Source: Cristatella mucedo (Eukaryota > Bryozoa > Phylactolaemata > Cristatellidae). From it: a stretch of 64,000 nucleotides of DNA. The notes beneath the pieces were generated by a model. The model made no database searches, was not told where the DNA came from, and was given only the letters and a program-made list of their open reading frames with translations. The stretch is taken from NCBI GenBank assembly GCA_009760855.2, contig WPIO01000016.1, positions 4,609,001-4,673,000 on the forward strand, given 5' to 3'. The position numbers were made by a program, and so were the translations under genes. This document shows positions 57,481 to 64,000 of this stretch, piece by piece. Position 1 is the stretch's first letter. Every line of letters begins with the position of its first letter.

Positions 57481-57506
57481 AGAGAAAAAGAGAGAGAAAT
57501 AGAAAG

Positions 57507-57559
<53 letters not shown>

Positions 57560-57680
57560 AAGAGAAAGATTAAGAGAGCGAGAGAGAGAGAAAGGGACAG
57601 GAAGAGAAAGAGAGTGAGAGAGAGGGAACGTGAGAGAGAGCGAGAGAGTAGCGAAAAAGAGAGAGAGAGAGAGAGGCTCG
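57230..57680. repeat. 450 bp (GA)n-rich tract
   Basis: Almost exclusively purine on the plus strand, mostly GA with AAAG, GGGG and GATTAAGAGAGCG interruptions. A subrepeat with aaagagaaagattaagagag occurs at about 57380 and again at about 57560. It generates the long Arg-Glu and Ser-Leu frames on either strand. Confidence 0.98.
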
Positions 57681-57684
57681 AGCT

Positions 57685-60054
57685 AACCAAATAATTAGGC
57701 ATTTCCTGTGCCTGAGCTTTTGCTGCAGCGAATGATTGTTTAGGACTGATGCAGAGTTTTCCGTCCAGCTTCGTTGAATTAGCACCTCGCATAGTGCGCT
57801 GACAGAAATAGTTGAGCTGAGTGCCGAGGCACCGAGAGCTACGGACCGCTGCTAGATTAACGAGGCTGCCATCTGCTTCTCTTGGTCTCATTTGTCAGAT
57901 AACGACTCCAGACATCCGGCGAGCTGTCGGCCGGCTAAAGGCGAAGGATTTTTTTCGGAAACCTAAACCGCGGCCTGTTGTGTAAATAGTTTTCGATAGC
58001 TTAGCCTGCTCTGCGACTCACCCGCCGGCAAGTCAGCAGCGCGCTAAACGGCTTGCGACGCAGGCAGCCAGCGTAGGGCTTTTTAGTTTTAGCTCCAGAG
58101 TCAGCGAGTCCAGGGACAGCTGAGACAGCTGTGTGGCTCAGGCGAAAAAAAACTTCAAACGCGGTCACTTATCACAGTATACAATGCAAGTTAAGGAAGG
58201 GATGCGAATGCCGACCAAGAGAGATCAGCGGTCGAGCGAGAGGTTAGAGCAGCGAGACAAACAAAAAGAGCGAGAGCTCAGTCAGACGCTTCCTTCCGCT
58301 TCCCCGCACCTCTTGGAGTCGACTGCCGGCTGAAGGGTAGTTATTAAAAGTCGGAAAGATGCTGTGAAGCGGCAGTTGCGACCAGTAAAAATCAGACAAC
58401 CCTAGCCGCCTAGTTTCGCCCTTACCTTAGTGGGTCATGGCACGCAAGCAAGATTCCTATGAAGAAGCTCCCTATGAGAGACTTTACGTTGGATGCAACA
58501 GAAGAAGAAACGCAGATGCTGCACGAGTCAGAAGTCTGAGTCTGCTAGAGTCTGAAGCTGTAAGAATCGTAGACGGCTGCAGCAGCACGTCTGAATTTGA
58601 TACCAAGTGGCTGAATGCAGCGGAGCATAGAGGCAGTCTTCGCATTACACAGTTACACGGTGGCTGAGACTCAGCCTCAAACTAGCTAAAACTCGGTGGC
58701 GACCGGCTTCGGGCAGCTACCCAGTCTGAGGCTGCCTGCTAAGACTAAGAGTGACGCATGAAATCAGTCTCGGTGACCTTATAGCCCATGCCTCCAAAGG
58801 CTGAGTTATGCGAAGGTAAAAAAGGTAGAAAGCTCCCCCTGAGGGGGACAAGTGAATGTAGATCATAGGAGCGAGTGCTGACGTGCACCCCGACCTCAAC
58901 AGATCGCTGACAATAGACAATTCGAGTGATAAAGACCACTGAATTTCATAGGACTCATTGGTCAGTGCATGAAAAGAAGACTCAATAACAGAAGACGCAC
59001 ACCCAGTCAAATTTCCAGAATTCAACGTTCTATCTGTCGTCAAAACCTTTAGTCTCTTCTTCCTTCGCTCTCTCATCCCATCTCTCTACTCCTTTATTGT
59101 ACTGAAGGCTGCGGCTCAGCAAAAACCCGATCAGCTTATCGTGAGCTTAGCGTGAGACATTGCCACCAATCCGACGCACTATATTGGAATCTCTGCAGCA
59201 GTGCTGGGAAGCTGAATAAAAGCATAACATTTATAAATATTTCACATGAATACATTATATATTATTTAGATATTATATATATAATATTAATAATATATAT
59301 ATACTATTGATATAAATGTTTATAACAAGCATACAATTTATAACAGCATTACTCAATCATGAGTGGTAACATTCGCAAGTAGTAGGCGCAGTGAAAGCAG
59401 GTACGTGCAAACGATTTCTCTCAACCAGGGCTACAAAACGATCCTGGCTGGGTCTTTGACAAGGTGTAAGGTGCTCGCGAAACACGACGGCGAGTTTGAA
59501 TCGTCCAGACGTCAACTGTTTTTTATAAAACCAAGCCGGATCAATGACTAGTGCGGCTCTTCGGCTGCAACGAAAATGCCCAACTCTGCTGACCTTGACC
59601 TTATCCAAGCTTGCCCTTTGCTCTTTTGGCCCGCTTCATTCAGGCGCACGAGCCTACTCCTCAGAAATCTAAAAGCACTGTCAGAGTGCTGCTCCTCCAC
59701 AGCTGTCGCCACCAAGACCACCGATTCATTGATTGCCTAAAGTTCTCACTTTGAAAGAGACCTCTGAAGCAGTGCCTGGTCTAGTGGCGCCATGTCGACT
59801 CATGCAATCCAAACGCCTTTAGCAAGCCACACAGCCTTCTGGCATGGAATACCAGTGGCTAACTAAGAGAGGCCCCCCTGGGAAATATGTCCTCCCCGGG
59901 GGCGCTTGATCAGGGGGCGCCACAATGGGCGGCTAATATTTGAGGGGGCACAATCTGTCTAGTTTTTCCGGGCAAGCACTATGCCACTGTAGAGGACGGT
60001 GGACAGAAGACGACCAGCTTTGCGACGAAGTGGCAAGCTGCTCCGTAAGCCGCC
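57685..60054. other. Intergenic, unexplained
   Basis: A short frame beginning near 58459 (MKKLPMRDFTLDATEEETQM...) and an AT-rich run at 59225-59310; neither can be assigned. No gene called. Confidence 0.4.
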
Positions 60055-60148
60055 GAGGCACCTCTGCATGCCTGCATAGATGGACGCAGAGGTGCCTCAA
60101 TCTGGTGCAGCAGCATTCTGTGAGCCTGCACGGATGCTGCTGCACCAG
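60055..60148. repeat. Two adjacent perfect hairpins
   Basis: Stem 1: gaggcacctctgc (60055-60067) with its exact complement at 60086-60098, loop 18. Stem 2: ctggtgcagcagcat (60102-60116) with its exact complement at 60134-60148, loop 17. Three bases separate them. Both loops contain gcctgca. Confidence 0.9.
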
Positions 60149-60149
60149 G

Positions 60150-61785
60150 CGTGCTGCGTTAGAGAGGCTGAATGAGCAGGATGCTGGCGGGAGAGTCGGT
60201 GAAACTAAGCGTGAGCTGGGCTTTAGAACTGCACGTGCTAGCAACTGCAGCCAGCTTCCAGCCGTCGCTTTCTTCGTTGCACGTTTACCCGTAACGCACC
60301 GCCCGTGCGATGGCCGTAAGTTGTCTCCAAATGTCTGCAGCGAGAAGTCGCGCATGTTCTGATTGGATGGAAGCGTGCAGATGCAGGACGTGCTAGCCCT
60401 TCATTATCCACGTTGTCGTGGGATACGTTACTGATCAGCTGGACATCTCTCATGTTGCCTGATCAGGCAGGTATGGCTACAACAAGGTCTACAGACACTG
60501 TAAAGTGCGACTGCTAACAAACCAATCAATACCCTCGCTTTGCCTTCGCGAACAGACACGTTTTTCCATGCCCAGCGATGGCAAGGCCGGGCTACGGCGC
60601 ACGAGTTTTCCGCTAGGGCTCGGTCAAAGATCGCGAACACGCTTGAGCTGCTGATACAGAGTGCTGCTGCGGCCTCCTTCAAGTACCGAGCATATTTCTG
60701 TAGCCGCTCGGTTTCCCAGTGGGCTGTCAGTTATTTTGAGCCACTCGCATGATGCGTTGCCGGGCCTGACTGATCTCATACTCGGTCGAAGCCAGGACTT
60801 ACCACTTCTACCTGCCCCATTCCTACGGTTCCAGTTCACCAGTAACCGCCTGTATTATCGAGGTGCTTCATGCACAGAAGCCCTTGCATTGTGACAACGT
60901 TCACGTGCTGCTGGCTGTCGAAGCCGGCATTTTTTCTGGCGTCATTAAGTCGTTTTTATTTCAGTGGATGGTTTTCAGGACGGTCATTTCCAAAGAAGTG
61001 AAAGCCGAGCAACCAGGAGCTGTCGACTACCAAAGCAATCCAGATGGCATTTTGCTTTGCTCTATGCTGGCTAGAGGTCGGGGTGGGGGGGGGAGGGCAC
61101 AACGACTTACCACCTGCCAGCCCACTGAATCAGTTGGCTAAATCATCTGAGTAAGCTTTGATCCGGAGGGAGGCTGGCTGACATTCGATTCTTACGCCCT
61201 CATTTTTGGCTGCTTTCACTGTGCTTGGTCTCCTTCAAGCTCTCACAGCTAAAGGCTACTTCCTACCACCGCTCACGTACGCTGATTGCTGCATCGAGCT
61301 ACACGTCAGGACACGTTTGGGTGCCGTCCAGCTATGGGTCAGTTATTCTCTGGTAAAAGAAAAATCTCCCGTCTTGAGTAGAAATTTTCAAGACGTGACT
61401 CCGGTTCTCCCGAGCGTATCGTAAAAGGGTGCACCTTGAGAGATCACTGATGGCGTTGCCTTCAGCGATAATCGAATATCCTGCTTTTCCGTCTACATAG
61501 CTGCTGGCGTCAAACCTATCCACATTGAGGTACCAGAAGTAGTACACATGTAAGTGCTGCTCTACATAATAAGATGCCATAGAAGAATGGTTTTTGACCA
61601 ATAGCTTGCTGCAATTCCTTAGAAGGATAGAAGGAATTCCAATGGCCCAGACGCGGACTTTAGTGCTGCTTGCTGCATCCGAGGCTGCACACTGAGATGC
61701 CTGAAGGAGAGTGCACTTACATTTAGGCCTTAATAAAGCCTCACTATAATGCTATGCAGAGCTTTTCAGCAATCCCTTTGTTTTC
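60150..61785. other. Intergenic, unexplained
   Basis: A minus frame at 61332-61601 (VDGKAGYSIIAEGNAISDLS...) looks mildly protein-like and could belong with the possible exons at 62.0-62.5 kb, but no splice model holds together. Confidence 0.35.
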
Positions 61786-62058
61786 TCAAACAATGTCGGC
61801 CTGCGATTGTTCGATAGCTGCGAAGGCTTCAGGGCCTCTGCGCTCCGTCGATGATCTGATATCCTTCAGCCTGGGACTACCCATGGGAGTAAAAAAAAAA
61901 TTACTACTAGAGTTAGGCAAGCTTGCACATGCTTTTCTACCATGTCCTTTGAAGTCCGAGAACAGTTTCACAATTTTACCTTCATCCATAGGCGACGTTT
62001 CATATGTGTAAAACTCAGGACCCCATGTGGTAGGCGGGAAGACGGCCAGCAATGGGAG
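61786..62058 (-). CDS. Possible exon, unrecognised minus-strand gene
   Basis: After a minus-strand acceptor (cgttttctgcacag, exon edge 62058) the frame reads LPLLAVFPPTTWGPEFYTYE, then TSPMDEG, where a GTAAAAT donor is possible; without splicing it stays open to about 61786. The stretch up to the donor looks protein-like, while the remainder contains a poly-T run (FFF) and is less convincing. No homology recognised. Confidence 0.22.
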   Translation of the reverse strand, partial: LPLLAVFPPTTWGPEFYTYETSPMDEGKIVKLFSDFKGHGRKACASLPNSSSNFFFTPMGSPRLKDIRSSTERRGPEAFAAIEQSQADIV

Positions 62059-62410
62059 CTGTGCAGAAAACGCTAAACGAAATCTAGGCGCATCTCAGAT
62101 GTCCGATATGTTAACACTTATTAAAGCAACAAATTACAAGACTTTAGCCTGAAAGTCCTTACTGACCTGAAAGCACTGCACATGTGCTTACTCTGACCAA
62201 ACCACCATTAAGAATGTGGAAGCGAGAGCATTTAGATTTTCTTTTATGAGTTCCAGGAATACGCCCACTCCTTCGTGCTTACTTACATGTATCCATAAGC
62301 AAGTCTTTGATCATGGCAAGCTTGTCGGTAAGTCATACCGTGTACATGCTGCATAGTGCCATCGACCAAGTTCTATATGCTTTCTAAAGAAACGCAGTAA
62401 GAGCACTCAC

Positions 62411-62526
62411 AGGCATATTGCGAGTTGTGGGAAGTTAGAGTTCAAGTAGCACGTAATGACAGTGGCAAGAGTAGTTTTAGGGACAGAGGTTGTAATAGAA
62501 ATGAACGCATCTGTAACGAACTCATC
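62411..62526 (-). CDS. Possible internal exon, unrecognised minus-strand gene
   Basis: On the minus strand a good acceptor (gcgtatctgcttccag) is followed by a 116-base open stretch reading DEFVTDAFISITTSVPKTTL, then ATVITCYLNSNF, and then a GTGAGT donor. The other two frames contain stops. The sequence is hydrophobic and looks non-random, but matches nothing I know. A second minus-strand open stretch at 61786-62058 (LLAVFPPTTWGPEFYTYE...) also follows an acceptor, but its phase does not fit directly, so an intervening exon or no gene at all is possible. Confidence 0.25.
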
Positions 62527-62924
62527 CTGGAAGCAGATACGCAGAAACAGCAACGCTAAAGTGAACCTTGATTCAGAAAATGACGGTAGCAGCAGCAACA
62601 GCTTTTTCATGGAGGCAGTCATGACGTTGCTGGCAGCTTAGAACAAAGTGACGGCAAGCAACATGAGCCAAGGCTGAAGTGGGAAAACCGCTAGCTGTGG
62701 CAGAGCAAACAGGACCTACCGATGGTCATTTAGGCTTCAGATGCAGCCAAATGAGGGCTTCCTGCCCCAATGCAGACATGTTGTACGTTCGAGCACAATA
62801 GTTAATTCGAAAGAGATGCACGTACAGTTTAACAAATGTGATGCCTGGCATATAGGTCGTACCTTGGCAATGGCGATACATAACGGGTAAACTCAGCTAT
62901 AGGCTGTGGTGCAAAATATAGGAG

Positions 62925-63010
62925 TGATAATAATAACACATTGGTATGGGACCCTCAAAGAATCCAGTATCTTTCTAGGCACTTTAAATTTGCTGCAACG
63001 GAAGTATTAT
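62925..63010 (-). mobile_element. LINE 3' tail, minus strand
   Basis: gtgataataataacacattg, ctcaaagaatccagtatctt and tctaggcactttaaatttgc: tail only. Confidence 0.6.
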
Positions 63011-63071
63011 GTATTGATCAGGTATGCACGCTCAATGAAAACAAGCAGAACTTGCCTATAGGTGAAATGGA

Positions 63072-63215
63072 CAGAGTTTAGTCCAGTGATTAAGGTGCTC
63101 GCCCCGATCAAGGCCTGGCTGGGGTCGTGGGCTCGAGCCCCGAGGCATATGTGAAGCGCCTGAATAGAGATTAAGTTCTCTCGGGGTGCTATACAAATGA
63201 ATTATATATATATAT
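63072..63215 (+). mobile_element. SINE-B copy 5, best preserved
   Basis: cagagtttagtccagtgatt, aaggtgctcgccccgatcaa, B box gtgggctcgagccccgagg, tail gtgaagcgcctgaatagaga, ttaagttctctcggggtgct, then atacaaatga and a (TA)n run. Confidence 0.88.
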
Positions 63216-63309
63216 ATATAATTACTTATTCAGCAGCTTCACTTGCAATAGTCAGCTAACAGCAGTCAGTTACTATAGTCAAGTTTCTTTTTGATTCATC
63301 AGCATCTCT

Positions 63310-63460
63310 TTAAATTTTGACCGAAAAGCCTTGAAGACTATTATCACTACTTGCAGCCGCAATAGCGCGATCGCCTACGGCAGGTTTCGAACACACGACC
63401 TCAGGACCGAGATCGTGTAGCGAAACAGCATTAACCAGTTTCCCTTCCGGCTCACAGTCA
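63310..63460 (-). mobile_element. SINE-A copy 8, degraded
   Basis: Reverse-oriented and diverged: aaaagccttgaagactatta, gcgatcgcctacggcagg, tttcgaacacacgacctcag, gaccgagatcgtg and ttccggctcac. Confidence 0.75.
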
Positions 63461-64000
63461 ACCCTAAACGGCTATCGCCTACCTTCCCCATTCTCTCGTA
63501 GTAGTCTCAAAATATTTGACAAAACAATCGCCTCGGTAAAGGTTATCAAGCGAATATTAATTCAGAGATACGGGGTAATCGGTTAACCTCATTTGCCAGG
63601 ACAGGTCCCGTCCAATGGCCCGCTGGTGATTGTGACGGTTTGCCTCGATGTCAAAAAACGTCCATCGTCGTCGCGATTCAATTTCTTCTTGGGTTGGCAA
63701 ACAGTCGTCGGTACCAAAGGCAAGGAGGCGCGGTGCCTAACTACATGGCCCGTGGAATTTTTCGCGTCGCGTGTCAGATTTAGCCGCTATCGGAATTGTG
63801 CATATGATAATACCTTTGCCATGAAAAATCTGCTCTGGTGCTATGCTCTTTGGTGTTGAAAAGCGACCGAAAACTCAGAAGACCTGATAGATAATTATTC
63901 AAATGGTGTATTCTCGTTAATGCATGTCACGCAGCGTGTCCGTCACGATATCGACGGTTGGATTGCCGGGGCAGCGAGCTTATTGTTCAGCGTCGTCTGC
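63461..64000. other. Window end, unexplained
   Basis: An 88-codon plus frame (63593-63859) starting after an acceptor-like cag reads PSNGPLVIVTVCLDVKKRPS; no family recognised. Confidence 0.4.

Noticed and set aside
57088-57891. 267-codon Ser/Leu-rich minus frame
   Set aside because: Translation of the (GA)n/(CT)n tract.
58437-58668. 76-codon plus frame MARKQDSYEEAPYER...
   Set aside because: The alternative frame MKKLPMRDFTLDATEEETQM looks as plausible, neither has homologs I know, and no splice or polyadenylation context supports either.
59940-60362. Two 140-codon frames on opposite strands
   Set aside because: They overlap almost completely, neither has motifs, and the region is dominated by the inverted repeats at 60055-60148.

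Overview
This window is nuclear DNA from a multicellular animal, most likely an invertebrate. It has long GT-AG introns, many (CA)n, (TA)n and (CT)n microsatellites, tRNA-headed SINEs, CR1/L2/jockey-like LINE fragments and CpG-dense islands. The encoded protein sequences diverge strongly from vertebrate ones. I cannot name the phylum. There are no operons, ribosome binding sites or bacterial features, and most open frames longer than 60 codons are noise in introns, repeats or GC-rich DNA.

Positions 1-36194 (+) hold the 3' part of one large gene, mitochondrial leucyl-tRNA synthetase (LARS2). Seventeen coding exons could be joined by hand, with consistent intron phases and consensus splice sites. 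They give about 805 residues, from just after the HIGH half of the catalytic domain (which lies upstream of the window) through the CP1 domain, the zinc-binding insert, KMSKS and the anticodon-binding C terminus, to TAA and an AATAAA signal. The introns make up more than 90% of the locus and are packed with LINE and SINE copies, microsatellites and minisatellites.

Positions 36200-38850 are intergenic, with a LINE 3' end split by a SINE. Positions 38.85-43.56 kb and 45.1-47.15 kb are GC- and CpG-rich islands. They carry the most novel content: a two-exon gene (40220-41383, +; 308 aa) and the terminal exon of a convergent gene (45813-45424, -). The two share an ungapped block of about 36 residues near their C termini that I do not recognise from any family. 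They look like old, locally duplicated paralogs, with proline-, alanine- and serine-rich low-complexity N-terminal parts.

Positions 47.2-64 kb are repeat-rich. They include a LINE with much of its reverse transcriptase domain, broken by another LINE 3' end; two nearly identical young LINE 3' ends (one here, one in LARS2 intron 13); several SINEs; a 450 bp GA tract; a pair of tandem hairpins at 60.06-60.15 kb; and weak candidates for small genes or exons at 50.7-51.4 kb (+) and near 62.0-62.5 kb (-).

Two SINE families recur. SINE-A (eight copies seen) has a tRNA-like head with an almost perfect 11 bp hairpin. SINE-B (five copies seen) has a related head but ends in the same 3' tail as the resident LINE, which suggests it uses the LINE's enzymes. 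LARS2 is the only gene here with an assignable function: it charges mitochondrial tRNA-Leu for organellar translation.
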